This document shows positions 1 through 11,400 of a stretch of 64,000 bases of DNA, in pieces (the first letter of the stretch is position 1; each line of letters opens with the position of its first letter). The stretch spans positions 63,204,470-63,268,469 of the forward strand of contig CM075724.1 of the NCBI GenBank assembly GCA_037974335.1, written 5' to 3'. The notes under the pieces were generated by a model that worked only from the letters and a program-made list of their open reading frames with translations, was not told the DNA's origin and ran no database searches. The stretch comes from Prionace glauca (lineage: Eukaryota; Chordata; Chondrichthyes; Carcharhiniformes; Carcharhinidae). The translations under genes were made by a program, and so were the position numbers.

Positions 1-39
1 TAATATGAACTTTATATTCATTTGCGGGTTTTATTCAAT

Positions 40-300
40 TACTAGCTGCACCAGCATTTACTGCCCATCCCGACTCCAGAGGAAATTTGAGATCAATCAT
101 AGGCCAGGCAAGAATGGTAGATTTCCTGAAAACATGAAGCCAGATGGGTCGTTACGCCAATCGACATTGATTTCATGGTATTTCCAGATATTTATTGAAT
201 TCAAATTTCACCATCGAACTGTGGGCTTTGAAACCAGGTCCGCAGATCTGGCTCTGGGTCTCTCCAGTGACAACAGCACTACGCCACTGCCGTTCTGTAA
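40..300 (-). repeat. SINE-2 family copy (tRNA-derived SINE, antisense)
   Basis: This stretch is the reverse complement of the SINE seen in fuller form at 61092-61445. Shared features are the 'ttgaattcaaatttcaccat' block near 197-216 and a tRNA-like head at the right end (reads 'agtggc..' on the minus strand near 285-295). It is diverged, so probably old. It lies in what should be the V-C1 intron of gene A. Confidence 0.6.
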
Positions 301-861
301 ACAACTGTTTGCAGATTTTAATCGATACATTTATAATCAACATTTGTAAGGCCTTATTGACATTAGAGATATTTCGGCGATTCACGGTCTTCATAGTCAT
401 AGGATAATATGCATGGGAAAAAATGAAATATTCGAACATCAACTAATATTGAAGTAGGCACGCAAAACAATATACGGCAAGTAGATTGTGCCAAAGAAAG
501 AGGACTTCACTGCTCCGTTCTGACTGCGTGCCACAGTCATTTGCATACATATAGAGACGAATTGCACTCGGGCCATCTCTGCTAACCCCAATACTTTGCC
601 AGGACCTGATGTTTTCTTTCAATGTCGCGTACCTCCATGTATGTCAACAATACTGGGAAATTCAGCCCAACTGTTTACGATACATCCGCATACTTTGCAG
701 TGCGCCGCTAAATTATTTCTAAAATGAATACAAACACGATGTTTAAGAAATCACAGAGCGAATAACTATTTCCACTGTAAGAGTGTAACGTTATTGATGC
801 GGCATACAAACGCCAATGTGTTCCTTTTCACTAAAAATTACCTTTCATTTCCCTGTTAAAG
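301..861. other. Intron sequence of SIRP-like gene A (V-C1 intron, 3' part)
   Basis: No gene or clear repeat is visible here. It precedes the C1 exon acceptor at 860-861 and is inferred to be intronic. The last part resembles the sequence before the gene B C1 exon (about 22150-22525). Confidence 0.5.
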
Positions 862-1158
862 TTCCCCCAACCCCCCTGAAACTCGTTCAGGTTGAAGCGA
901 TTTCAGCGAGTTCTCTGAGGCTCGAGTGTAAAACGGCTGCCTTTTACCCGAAGGATTTAAAAATCTTTTGGCTCCAAGATGGTGTGGAAATTCTGGCCGG
1001 AATAGAAACTGTGAGAAACAAGACAGTGGATGGCCTTTTTGAGATCACCAGTTCTTTGGAAGAAGCACAACCTGCCCCAAGCCGAATAGTTTATACATGC
1101 TTGGCATCTCATATCTCCCTTAAGGTGTCCACCAGTGTCAGCTATATCGCCATACAAG
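862..1158 (+). CDS. SIRP-like gene A, Ig C1-set domain exon
   Basis: A 297-bp open exon (99 codons) bounded by a 'ttaaag' acceptor and a 'CAAG/gtaag' donor. It is phase 1 at both ends, as usual for Ig-domain exons. The product has the C1-set pattern: first Cys in LECKTAAFYPKDLKI, Trp in the C strand, second Cys in YTCLASHISL. In known families, 'SHI(S/T)L' after the second Cys is close to the 'AHVTL' of SIRP membrane-proximal domains. The gene B exon (22526-22822) is about three-quarters identical by eye, and the gene C exon (54141-54452) is a more distant paralogue. The frame is intact. Alternative families are butyrophilin- or NKp30-related receptors, but the V domain and tail of gene C favour SIRP. 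Confidence 0.85.
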
Positions 1159-2450
1159 GTAAGATTGGGCACATTGCAGCAGCGAGCGAGGCGTCCGAAC
1201 TATAGTTATTTATTCATTCAGCAGGGCAGCTGTTCAAATACGAAGTTGCGGGGTGTGTATGGACATTCTTTAATCTCAATGTCACATCAATGGAAATAAA
1301 TTGAAATATCTAAGATGGTTTGTAACTGCAGGAGAGGGAATATTTCCCTGAAAAGATCTGAAACGGGAGGGCGATGTGGGAGCTGCTCAAAACTGAAAGT
1401 TTATTTGTTATCAAATTCTTGCCAAATGAAATGAACCTACACATGCAATGGATCAGTTTTAGCAGTATCACTTTAATTGGACAATTCCTGTGTGGAACTT
1501 TAGCCAACGATATCGTTCAAGGTTATTTCCTCCATGATCCAGATCCTTTTGACCATTATGAAACTATTTCTCTTTGATCCAAACACTTAACTTCGGGGGA
1601 AAAATGTTCCGCCTTGATTTACATCATTGTTTGAATTCCTCCTTTCCTTATTTTTTCCCTCAAAATGCGAAGGCATTAAAAGTGCTTCCAAAACTACTCT
1701 GGTTGCAATTCTGGTTGTGCACCCTTTACTCCAATAAACAAGACTCTATTACAGTTATTAGCACTGTGGGTGTAAACTTTAAAAATGAGGAAACTACAGT
1801 GCAAGTACAGAGCATTTGGCGCTTGATCCGTGTTCTGGTGAGAGCGCATCTGCCATGAGGGAAACGAGCCAAGCTACCAAACTGACTACCAGAATTCGAA
1901 AGTATAGCTTTCGTCCTGATGAAGTTAGCCGTGCGGGAAGATCATCAGCGTGTTAAATTTTGATCGCTGAGGGCAGTGTTGTGTGATCGAGTTGTACTGA
2001 CCCACATTATGATTGTAGGGTCCAGAGGGGTATTTCTGTTTTTTTCCTACAGAGCCAAAAATATTTTTAAGCCATTTGATTGGGATTTCTTTACCTATTT
2101 TGTCGATACATCTAGTAGAAAGAACAAGCACACATATTATATCCTAAAATGGACATCAGTGTCCTATTTGAATGGAAGCCAATTGCCGACAAAATGGCGC
2201 TGGCACCAAGCAACAGGCTGTCTTGGAAGATGCAGTGCATTATGTTAAAAAGTTCACATGGCCCTCAGTTTGCGGAGCGTCTTTTGAGGGTATTTTCTGT
2301 TCGGTTAGCTTTGGATATTTAATATCGGTCACAAAGTTTAGAGTAGCAATTGTATGGATCTCTTTCATGTCTCGGAGCCAATACTATTTGGGTTCATTCA
2401 ATTGCATATGTACAGAAAATTTATGTGTATATTTTAATCTTGCATTGTAG
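1159..2450 (+). other. Intron between C1 and transmembrane exons of gene A
   Basis: Alignable by eye along its length with 22823-24080 in gene B (for example the blocks following 1340 and 1580), which shows that introns and exons were duplicated together. No repeat insertion is seen. The open frames here (1310-1507, 1374-1577, 1574-1858) have no recognisable product. Confidence 0.7.
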
Positions 2451-2547
2451 ATAACAGTTTCGGGATAGTGATGATTTCACGGCATGTTCTGAGTTTCTTG
2501 ATAATTCTTGGATTACTTGGTATAATTGTAGCATATTTCAATTGAAG
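2451..2547 (+). CDS. SIRP-like gene A, transmembrane exon with early stop (short tail)
   Basis: The acceptor is 'gcattgtag' and the donor 'AG/gtaagc'. Joined in phase 1 to the C1 exon it encodes 31 residues, starting DNSFGIVMISRHVLSFLIIL and continuing through a hydrophobic stretch to AYFN. A TGA follows at 2543-2545, two bases before the donor. The predicted receptor would have essentially no cytoplasmic tail. Arg and His (SRHV) lie at the start of, or within, an extended hydrophobic run, which could allow pairing with an ITAM adaptor. That is inference. The corresponding gene C exon (52489-52599) ends in AAT GAA G and keeps the frame open; here one extra T (AATTGAAG) puts TGA in frame. The same change is in gene B, so it predates the duplication. 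Confidence 0.75.
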
Positions 2548-3663
2548 GTAAGCGAACACCGTTTTAATTCAGAAAACCATGTTCAAAGTATGTATACACA
2601 GTTAACACTGGGGGGCTGGAAATGGGAAATGTGATTTTGTCCGTCGTTTCTCCGGTAATTTAAGACTCACGGGCAGTGATATTAAATTTTCCTATTAAGT
2701 AACTCACAATATAGAAGGCCATCACTTTTACCACGACAAGGCGCAAATTTAATGCTGCTAAAACGTCATAGAGATGAAATGTTAAATCGGTTTCCCTTCC
2801 AAGCTGTGCCGCCTGATCTGCCGAGTTTTGGTCACGTTTTCTGCTTTTATTTAATATTTTATTAGTTTTCCTATTAAATTCAGTTTCGCTCATGATATGC
2901 CAAATGTTAAACACCGAACGTCAGTTTTGAGAGTTGGTTTAGCTTTATCTCCTTTCGTGAAAAAAATTTGGTTTAACCTTCTCACTTGAGATCCTTGAGC
3001 ACAAACCTCCAGCTATCATTGCAGCGCAGGACTGCTGGAGGTTTCGTCTTTTATCAACGTCTAAAAGCGAGACCCTCTGCTCTTTATTGTGACCGTAAAA
3101 GCCGAATTGGTCATTTCGTAACTGAGCATCGTGGAGCTCGTTTGTGTCCTGATCAGAAATTAGTTTTCAATCTACCTAGCTGAAATAGATTCATTTTTCA
3201 TTTATTTCAATAATGTACATGGTTAAGAACGTCCCTTGTTTTTTTTAAGTACACGTTGCACTTCCAGCTATTGTGAAATACTGCATATCAGTATTGATCC
3301 ATTCTTCTGTTTTGCAAGATTTTTATGTACGGTTAGAAAATTCATCATACAAATGCCACTTTCTAGGCACTGTTTTCCATTTTGTGTTGAAGTCTACTAA
3401 AATCATGAGGTTTGTAATCTGGCAGAAGTACTTAATTTCGCAAATATGCTTTTCATGATGAAAGTTTCAGCCCTTTTACATGTATCATTTTATCCATTTT
3501 GCTTCCCTTCTCAAGGCACTATGTCTCGCTGCCATGCCCACAATCTTCTCCCGCCACCAGATCGTTTGGTATTACTGTTAATGCGTGAGCATCACGATGC
3601 TGAACTCAGAGTTGTCATTTTTAGATTAGCAGTTTAAATCCAGGCCCTGGGATAAGTATCTGG
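2548..3663 (+). other. Downstream intron or 3' region of gene A
   Basis: Homologous to gene B sequence after 24175 (the 2980-3190 block matches 24340-24545). No repeat is recognised and no exon is clear. It ends with one copy of the 12-bp target-site duplication ATAAGTATCTGG (3652-3663). Confidence 0.55.
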
Positions 3664-3887
3664 TAAGAAGTCTCACAACACCAGGTAAAGAACAATAGGT
3701 TTATTTGGTAGAAAACGCCACTAGCTTTCGGAGCGTTGCTCCTTCGTCAGGTGACTCACCTACTCACTCGTCCACTCAGCTGAGGAAGGCGCAGCGCTCG
3801 GAAAGCAAGCAACTTGTTGGACTTTAACCTGGTGTTGTGAGACTTCTTACTATGTTTACCCCAGCCCAAACCCAGCATCTCCACATC
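3664..3887 (-). mobile_element. Fold-back SINE-like element with 12-bp target-site duplication
   Basis: A 224-bp insertion flanked by perfect copies of ATAAGTATCTGG at 3652-3663 and 3888-3899. The arms are inverted: 'taagaagtctcacaacacca' on the left pairs with 'tggtgttgtgagacttctta' on the right. The right arm carries an extra terminal block ending 'gcatctccacatc'. The duplicate locus of gene B near 24540-24560 has a single, slightly diverged copy of the target ('ataaagatctgg') and no insert, so this copy landed after the duplication. Confidence 0.8.
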
Positions 3888-4370
3888 ATAAGTATCTGGA
3901 GCAGACTGTAATGCTAATTTTCCCTAGCTATCCCTGAATACACAGGCAGCTTCACCTTTTCAACTGTTTCAGAACAGAGCAGATAGGACACGACACAGAG
4001 GAAATCTAAGCTACCATCTTCTGATGAGTATGGCTGGGTGCGACACGTATTCATTCAGTGGTAAATGGAATTTTTTTAACATGCGCAAGAATTCACGGGA
4101 TACCAAGTGACAGCTTGAAATTTTCAATTCAAATATGTAACAAGATTATTTTTTTAATTTGAATATCGTTCTAAATTGAATGAGTGGAAATCCGTCAATT
4201 CCAGATAGGTAATGATGAGGTAACGTTTGCCTTTTATATAAAAGGGATGTAACACATGATTACTCACACGCACAATAATCAAAGTTTTCACCAAATGAAA
4301 CTGAAAACGCAAATAAAACTTTAGCAAGCTGATATTTGAAATCCCATTTTCCAGTTTTTGGTCCATAGAC
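3888..4370 (+). other. 3' flank of gene A, homologous to the gene B flank
   Basis: The parts at 3895-3990 and 4150-4370 are alignable with 24540-24650 and 25065-25280. No gene is recognised. The duplication is interrupted at about 4371 by a LINE fragment absent from copy B. Confidence 0.6.
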
Positions 4371-5640
4371 TTGTACGCTATGGCATTTCAAATGATCGAC
4401 GAAATAATTATTAAATGTTGTGAGAGTTGCCGCCTCTACCACCCTTCAGACAGTGAATTCCAGACGCCCATTATCCTCTGGGTGAAATTACTTCCTCTCA
4501 CACCTCCTGTAAACCTCCTACATCTTTACTTCAGTCTGTGCCCTCTCTTATTGACCCCACTCCGAAGAGGAAATGTTCCTTCCGAGACACTATACCTATG
4601 CCCCTCATAATTTAATTCATCTCAATCAGGTCCCCCACCCCCACAGCCTTCAGTGATCCACAGAAATCAACCCCAGCCTATTCAATTTCTCTTGTTAGCT
4701 GAAATGCACCAGCCCCAGCTGAATCTCCTCCGCACCATCATAATTGCAATCAATTTTCTCTATCGTGTGGCGACCAAAACTGCATACACTTTTCCAGTTA
4801 TTGCCTAACTAGCGTTCATACAGCTCCATTATAAACAGCCTGTTCTAATATTAAATGTCTCAGCTGATAAAGACAAATATCCCACATGTTTTCTTAACAG
4901 CTTATCTACCTGTCCTGCTATTACCAGAGATCTACGAAGATGTACACCAAATCCCTCTGATTCTTTATACTCCCTAGCATCTGATCATTGGTTGTGCATT
5001 CCTTTGCCTTTTAGTGCTTCAAAATGTATTACTTCACACTTTTTGAGGTTTAATTTCATTTGCCACTGTTTTGCCCATCGAACCAACCCGCCAATATTGT
5101 CCAGTTCTAAGGTTTTGCTCCTCACAGTTTACCACACCATCAATTTTTGTGTCCTCTGCGAACCTACTTATCATACCACCTATATCCACGTCAGATGACT
5201 GGACGCCGGCTTCCTGTCACAAAAACAATCTAGGAACATCATGCTCTTCCTCCTGACGCTAAACCAATTTAGCATCCAGTTTGTTAAATTGTCCTGGATC
5301 CCATGGCAATCCCATCTTTAACGGCCTCCCATATGGGACCTTGCCAAAAGCTTTACTGACGTCTGTGTACAATACATCAACTGCACTACCTTCACCGACA
5401 CACCGAATCACCTCGTCGAAAAGATCGGTCACATTTGTAAGGGATGATCTCTCTTTGACAACACTGTGCTGATTACCCTTGATTAATTCTTGTGTCCCCA
5501 AGTGCAGATTAATTACGTCCCACAGAACGTTTTCCGATGGTTTCCTATCGCAGACAATAGTCTTATTGACTTGTAATTTCCCGTTTTTTTTCTACTTTCC
5601 TTTTTGAATAACGGTATCATCTATCATCCAGTCCTCTGGC
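4371..5640 (-). mobile_element. Old CR1-clade LINE fragment (RT and 3' part)
   Basis: On the minus strand the 5259-5501 frame has reverse-transcriptase similarity, including 'DVLYTDVSKAFGKVP', matching the CR1 'YxDFSKAFDKVPH' motif. The region toward 4371 corresponds to the remainder of ORF2 and the 3' end. It is decayed and lacks the endonuclease part. The equivalent place in gene B lacks it, so it inserted after the A/B duplication or was deleted from B. Confidence 0.75.
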
Positions 5641-5644
5641 ACCT

Positions 5645-5722
5645 CATCTACTGGACTTTCACCTGGTGTTGTGAGATTTCTTACTGTGCTTACGCCAATC
5701 CAACGCCGTCGTCGCCACATCA
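5645..5722 (-). repeat. Partial fold-back element (terminal arm)
   Basis: Contains 'cctggtgttgtgagatttct' followed by the terminal block ending 'gccacatc', as in 3664-3887. Only this arm is present and no target-site duplication is obvious. It abuts the LINE fragment. Confidence 0.6.
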
Positions 5723-5797
5723 TGGCTCTGTTGTGGCCGGAGAAGATTTTAAAATTATCACAGCAGCAGGAAGCATCTCATCTGGCCCTTGTCATTT

Positions 5798-5923
5798 ATC
5801 AACGTAACGCTCGTTAAAAATTCCTCTCTCTTAATGATTATCAACATAAGGCCCGTTAAAACCTCCACTCCCTTAACGTTTGTCAACGTTCGGCCCTTTA
5901 AAACCTCTTCTCTCTTAAATGCT
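5798..5923. repeat. 42-bp tandem repeat, three units
   Basis: Three successive 42-bp units begin at 5798, 5840 and 5882. Each starts with '(a/g)tcaac' and contains a '(g/t)ttaaaa' core followed by a cctct-rich stretch. The units differ at several positions. They lie in the inserted part of the gene A flank. Confidence 0.75.
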
Positions 5924-5964
5924 AACTTCTAGCGTTGGAAATGGTGGCACATGCATTTAAATTA

Positions 5965-6500
5965 AATTTGCCTCGGTCTTGGTTGTGTTTATTGTAAGGA
6001 TATTTTAATAATTAGAGCCGAATAACAATGAAGGGATGTAATTGGAGACTGTTCCGTTAATTTAGTAATAGTTTGATGTGATGCAGATAGGCGTGCGTCT
6101 ATGAGTCTAGAAATATAGATGCAGTGCTGAATTTACTTGCGGATCTTGGAAAATTAATGCAATTACGTGGGAACTGTTTGTGAATATAAAATTGAAACAG
6201 TAATTAATAGATAGTGCATCGTTTAGAAAACAAGTTTCAACTTTCTTTTTGATAGGTTAGGATGGATTGATAATCTCCGCCTCTGTTTATATCTGCACGA
6301 GAGCAATACCTTCGACAATGTTAAACAAGAACAGATAAAAGCGGAAGAAGAAACACTCGAAGCAAGGAACAAGGCAAAGAAGCCACAATCGAGACGGATC
6401 AGGGGCACATCCAGCATTCGCTCACAACTATTTTCAGTTGTATTTAGATACACTTTTTTCCTACAGCATTAGAATATAAAAATATAGTTGTTAGTTGGCG
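5965..6500 (+). other. Conserved 3' block of gene A (possible relic exon or UTR)
   Basis: Strongly alignable with 25300-25830 downstream of gene B. It contains a possible acceptor ('ttttgatag') before 6256, equivalent to 'aaccag' before 25574. The long open frames of the two copies are in different phases, so coding function is doubtful. A non-coding 3' exon or a decayed tail exon is more likely. Confidence 0.45.
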
Positions 6501-7154
6501 CCCGTGCATACAATGAGTAACTGCATTCCTTGTAAGTGCAGTGACATAAATGGACAGTTGGCCGTGGATCAATCCTCATGTTGAAATTTTAGGAGGGCTG
6601 ACAGCTATCTTGATGTATGAGACTCGTCAATTGAAAGTATTTTAAAATTAAATATAACTCCTGATTTTATAGGTATCTGGTCGGTAATTTCTCACTTTCT
6701 GTCTCTTTCCCTTTTTAAGTAATAGAGTTGCATTTGCTACCTTTAAATCTAATGCGATCTTCCCCCAAATTAGGGCGTTTTGGAAAATTAAATCCAACGC
6801 ATCAACTTTCTTGTTACACATTAAACACCAGAATGAACTCCATTAGGGTCTCTACTCATGTCAGTCCGTAGCTCCAACGTGTTTGCTCGGTATGAATTAT
6901 CTGGTGGCTGTAAATATTTTCAATCCCTCCCTTCCTTCCATTTCCTAGTTTAAAACTGATGTTGGTACGTTACTTCCATTCTCTATAGTGAGGACTATTC
7001 AATTCATCTTCCATCCATTTATTTTCCATTATCATTCCAGAGGCTCACTTTCTATGCTAACACTTTTCACTTTGTTAACACTTCATTTCTCTCAATATTT
7101 ACGAAAGCTCATTCCATTTGTTTGTATATTTTGGCTAATTTGCGTGAGGTTCCC
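6501..7154. other. No gene recognised; possibly decayed LINE sequence
   Basis: AT-rich, with no splice-bounded Ig exon or intact repeat. From about 6720 on the composition resembles antisense CR1 5'/endonuclease sequence, but no motif can be pinned down. Confidence 0.3.
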
Positions 7155-7212
7155 GCTTCGTTGGGCCGAAGGGCCTGTTTCCCGTGCTGTGTTGTTCTTT
7201 GTTCTTTGTTCT
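7155..7212 (+). repeat. CR1-type 3' terminus with short tandem tail
   Basis: Reads 'gggccgaagggcctgtttcc' followed by a repeated 'ttctttg' tail. This is the same 3' terminal module as the LINE ending at 33240 and the SINE at 42566-42893. It is probably the 3' end of a very truncated LINE or SINE copy. Confidence 0.65.
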
Positions 7213-7552
7213 TAATTTTTTAGTCACCCTTACTGTTTCTGATGTTTCTACGAATCTTCTGATCTGCCACCTGTCTTGGCACAATTATATGCTTTCACTT
7301 AAAGTTCGACACTATCTTTAAACTTTCTAGTTAATCATGGATGATGTCCCTTGGATTTTTCACACTCATGGGAATATATCTGTTCTGTGTATTCTGAAAT
7401 ATTCCTTAAACAATTGCCACTGCATCTCTGATGACCTATCATTTGACCTATTTTGCCAATCCGCTTTAGCCAGCTCAGCTTCCATGCCCTCACAGCTATC
7501 CTTAGGTCAAAACATCCTTTTTCCTTCAAACTGAATGCAAAATTCTTTCATT

Positions 7553-7912
7553 GAATCCATACAGTGCAGAAAAAGGCCATTCTTCCCACTGACTCTGCAC
7601 CCACATTCTGACAGGGTACCTTCCCCAGCCCTCACCCCGCCCTCTGCCCGTAACGCTACATGATTTACCATGGCTAATCCATCGAACCTACATATCTTGG
7701 GACACTAAGAGGCAATTTAGCATGGCCAATCCACCTAAGCTGCAAAACGTTGGACTGTGCGACGAAACCAGAGTACCCGCAGAAAACCCCACAGACACAA
7801 ACAGAATGTGCAAACTTCACACAGGCAGTCACGCAAGGCCAGAATTGAATCCGGATCCTTGGCGCTGTGAAGCAGCAGTACTAACCACTGTGCCACCATG
7901 CTGCCCATATCA
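7553..7912 (-). repeat. SINE-1 family, near full-length, antisense
   Basis: Read on the minus strand it starts with a tRNA-like head: box A 'tggcacagtggt' (7884-7895) and box B 'ggattcaattct' (7841-7852). The body and a 3' end with 'ctgcactgtatgga' follow. These are RNA polymerase III promoter elements of a tRNA-derived SINE. It appears inserted into older antisense CR1-like sequence found on either side. Confidence 0.85.
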
Positions 7913-7919
7913 TATCATT

Positions 7920-8440
7920 GTTGCTGCTACTTCAGGATGCCTTCACAATGACAACATTAATTGCTCCAATCTCGTTGCACAACACCAGGCCTAGCATAGC
8001 CTTGTCTCTGGTTGGCTGCAGAACGTATTATTCTAAGCAAAGTCCCGAAAGACATTCAATGAACAGTTCAACCAGGCTACCTTTGTCCTGACTTTTCTCG
8101 TCCGTATGTAAACTACAATCTTCCACGATTACCATTGTACCGCTGTGAGATGCTTCAATTATTTTCCCTTCATGCTCTACCCTATCATGTGATTACTGTT
8201 CGAGGGCCTGTACATAACTCCCACAAGTGACTTCTTACATTTACCATTTCTCAACGCGACCCAAATCGTTTCAACGTCCCGGTTTTCTGAATTTAGGACA
8301 TCTATTCTATTGTGTGCATACATTCTTTAACTAATAGAACCACTCCTTTACATTTTACAGGCTTCCCGTTGTCTCTAAATATCTTCTGCCTTTCACTAGT
8401 AAGTTCTCAAAACATGTCCTGCTGCGGTCATGCCCCTGTA
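7920..8440 (-). mobile_element. Decayed CR1-clade endonuclease-region fragment
   Basis: On the minus strand near 8180-8250 there is a recognisable 'GVMYRPSNS' segment, matching the CR1/L2 endonuclease motif 'GVVYRPPNS'. The surrounding sequence is heavily mutated. Confidence 0.5.
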
Positions 8441-9070
8441 GATCCTCCAAATTCGGTGGCAAGAATGGTGATCCAACAACAATATCATCTCCCAAGGTAC
8501 ATGTTGAACATCGACGCATTAATCACTCGAAATCGGTCCCGCCCGACTGGACATAACCGTTCTTCTGGGAAATCGATCTCTGCAGGAATCTCCCAGGATA
8601 GACCACCAGGAGGAGAGCAGATGTATTTTTTGGATGTTCTGAAAGCTTCGCAGATGGGTCAAAAATGCCGACTGACTCATGTGTGAACCAGGCTTAAAAG
8701 TAACGAAAGTTCAGAAGGTTCTTTGGGAATGAACCAACAACATCGGGCGCATTTATCGCCATGTGCACAGTTTCACTTGAGGCTGCGCAAAAAGCGCTGT
8801 AACCATCAGGCAAATTATCTAATCAATCCCACAGGATCGCCTTCCCCACATGTGTCAGAGTGAGCAGATCAGACATTGGGCCTATCAACCATCTCAGAAC
8901 CTATCGACCTGCAGTAGGAACAAGTCACCCTTGATCCCGAAGGGCTATCTAACGAAAATAGAAAAAGAATATTGCGGGAGAAGCTGACCTCCAATGTGAT
9001 CTGCACTGCCGTCATTCACCGGAACTCGACCAAGCACCCCAAGTGTTGTACTTGATAATCTAGCTGTAGA
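8441..9070. other. No feature recognised
   Basis: Mixed-composition DNA with no recognised coding exon. The 8312-8686 open frame runs out of the decayed LINE into unique sequence and matches no family I know. Confidence 0.4.
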
Positions 9071-9074
9071 ATCT

Positions 9075-9190
9075 CCATTTTGCAGGAGGTTATTCGGCCC
9101 ACCGAGCCTGCACCGTCTCTCAGAAACAGCACAACACTCAGGCCTCCCCGCTGCCTATTCCCGTAAATTCAGCAAATCTGATCTTGGATA
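9075..9190 (-). repeat. SINE-1 3' fragment
   Basis: Contains 'aggaggttattcggcccacc' and related SINE-1 tail sequence as at 7560-7600 and 33840-33880. The tRNA head is missing. Confidence 0.5.
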
Positions 9191-11105
9191 CGAAGACCAA
9201 ATCATTTTAACCACTTTGAATTTCGGTAATCTAATTTAAATCTCCCAAATTGTAACTGGGTGTCAATATACAATTCATTCAGACATGATTTTTGAAGCAT
9301 ATGTGCGTCCTCTGGATTGAAAATAACTGGTCTGATTGTCTCGTATTCTCTTTCGCACAGTTTGAATATGTAGTTGTTTTTAAGAACCAACCCATAATAA
9401 ACCTGAAGGAAGAACTTTTCTGTTGGTGTTTACTGATAATAAGATTTTCCAACAAAGATCAAATTTGCAACACATTTTTCTGCCGTGACACTTTTTAAAA
9501 AGTGAACAACTTGTTCGGCGATTCCTTGCATTTAGTTATATTTTATATTCCATTTACTTTTCTACTAATCACAGACACAATAATGTTATTCCGCCTGAAG
9601 TGCCTATGCGTGTTTAATCGATTTTCGCACTCCAATTTTATCCCAATAACGCGTCAAATTAGCCTTCCTCCGGTGCATGTCCAACTGCCTTTACAAATTC
9701 CCTCTGAAATCCAGTTCCAATACTCTTTCAGGTAACGCATTCCAAACTTAAATCTTTGTTTGAAACCAGTTCTCTTCATTTCCTTTCAGGTCACCTTTCC
9801 AACTATTTTGGCATATTTCTGTGACTTCTCGTTACTGACCCAACAGTTTTAAACTGGAGTTGTTTAATTCGGGTCTAGATTGTTTTGATCTGGTGGCGGA
9901 TTACAACATATTTCAAGCAGTCCGCATGTTCGAATTCTCACGTATGCTATTGAAATGTAGCGATGCAGAGAAGATTTTGACCGTTTGGTTTATGCAGCTG
10001 TCAAATGTATTTGTAACAGCGGGACAAGTGCGCAACGCTCCCCTGCAAAGAACAAGTTGTGGTCTATTACTTCACTTCTCCATAGCAACAATACAATTTT
10101 AAATATAGCTCATTGCAACATGGTGCGGTATCGCCACATATATATCAACAAGAGTCACGATCACAATCAACCACGCATTTTATTTCCTAGCATCCATACA
10201 TAAGTTCTTCTTTCCTGAAGACGGAATATCGGAGCCTTTCTTATATTTTTCGAAATTATGCAAAATATAAACTTAATCGCAGACGTATTTTTGCCGTCCC
10301 TCGTCGACAAAGACGTTACATAACTTCCACGCTGTTTCTCCATAGATTACAACACTTCCGCTTACCATATCGGACCCAGAAATGTTTCTGTTGGCCAGTA
10401 AGGTAGAATTAACACACAACTGAATTTCCCACAATTGTAAGTGCTTTGGCTGGAATACATCTGCTTAAGGTTGCTCTTTTTACAGCACCTACACTATATT
10501 TTACTCCGCTCGGCTGTAGCAGACGGGATGCTCACGAGCCTGAGGAGCAATGTATTGAATTGCAAGATCTTGCCGCCAAGAATCCACACGTGAAGGTGTT
10601 GAGGTTACAGGAAAGATTGCAACACTTTCAACTGTCATTTTAGCTGCTGCCCTCAAGACATGCAAACATTGAATGAAGTGTTTTTGGTGTTCACTGACTG
10701 ATTGGACGTTGATTGAACGAATGCATTTTACTGATTAGGGTCATTGAATGGTGCATAAGGTCTTGGCGGCCACATGCAGGCTGTGTGTGGCACGCTCTAA
10801 ACAACGTATTTCATTGATGGCCCTGAGTACAATTAACATCGCCTGGTGCCCTCATCGCGGACTCTCTTGAGAATAACATTCCTTGATCTTACGGAAAATT
10901 GTAGCCTGTGAAATCAGCATCTTCCCAGTAAATTCATGAAAGATAAGGACCCATGGACATTGTGAGAAATTGTACTCTTCTGAAACACTGTATCTGGAGT
11001 CGTCTAAATCCAATTGGCCTAGCTCGAATTGAGGTAGGGTGAATAAACTAATGATGAGCTCTATGTATAGCTTCAAAAGATCAATCCCAGGCATGTGGTT
11101 TTCCA
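9191..11105. other. Intergenic sequence; faint CR1 3' remnant near 9640-9790
   Basis: No exon or intact repeat was found. The 9640-9790 portion resembles antisense CR1 3' coding sequence. Open frames at 9860-10102 and 10852-11142 lack recognisable motifs. Confidence 0.4.
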
Positions 11106-11109
11106 TTCC

Positions 11110-11400
11110 CTTAGGACATAAACACATACAAAATAAGAGCAAGAATAAGCAATTCCCCTCGAGCCATTCAGTACAATCATGGCTGATCTCATCTCGGCCT
11201 CATTTCCAGCTTCCTGAATTAAAAGCCCACCTTTCTCCGCCTTAAATGTGTTTAGTGTTGCGTCATCCATTGCAATCTGCGCGGCGCTTTGAGTGATGTA
11301 ATCCATCCTCATTCTTGTTTTAAATCGGCCACAACTTAACCTAGAACTACGGCCTTACTTTCCAGAATGCGTAATATTATAGCACTATCCCTCGCACTTT
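11110..11400 (-). mobile_element. CR1-clade 3' fragment
   Basis: Contains the antisense CR1 3' landmark 'atcatggctgatctcatctc' (about 11175-11195) after 'ccattcagtac', as in other CR1 tails of this window. No coding potential remains. Confidence 0.55.

Noticed and set aside
6256-6475. Long open frame after a possible acceptor in the gene A flank
   Set aside because: Open in a different phase from the equivalent gene B frame, so amino acid sequence is not conserved. Non-coding or decayed is more likely.
7841-7895. tRNA-like box A and box B
   Set aside because: They belong to SINE heads, not to a functional tRNA gene. No cloverleaf can be completed.
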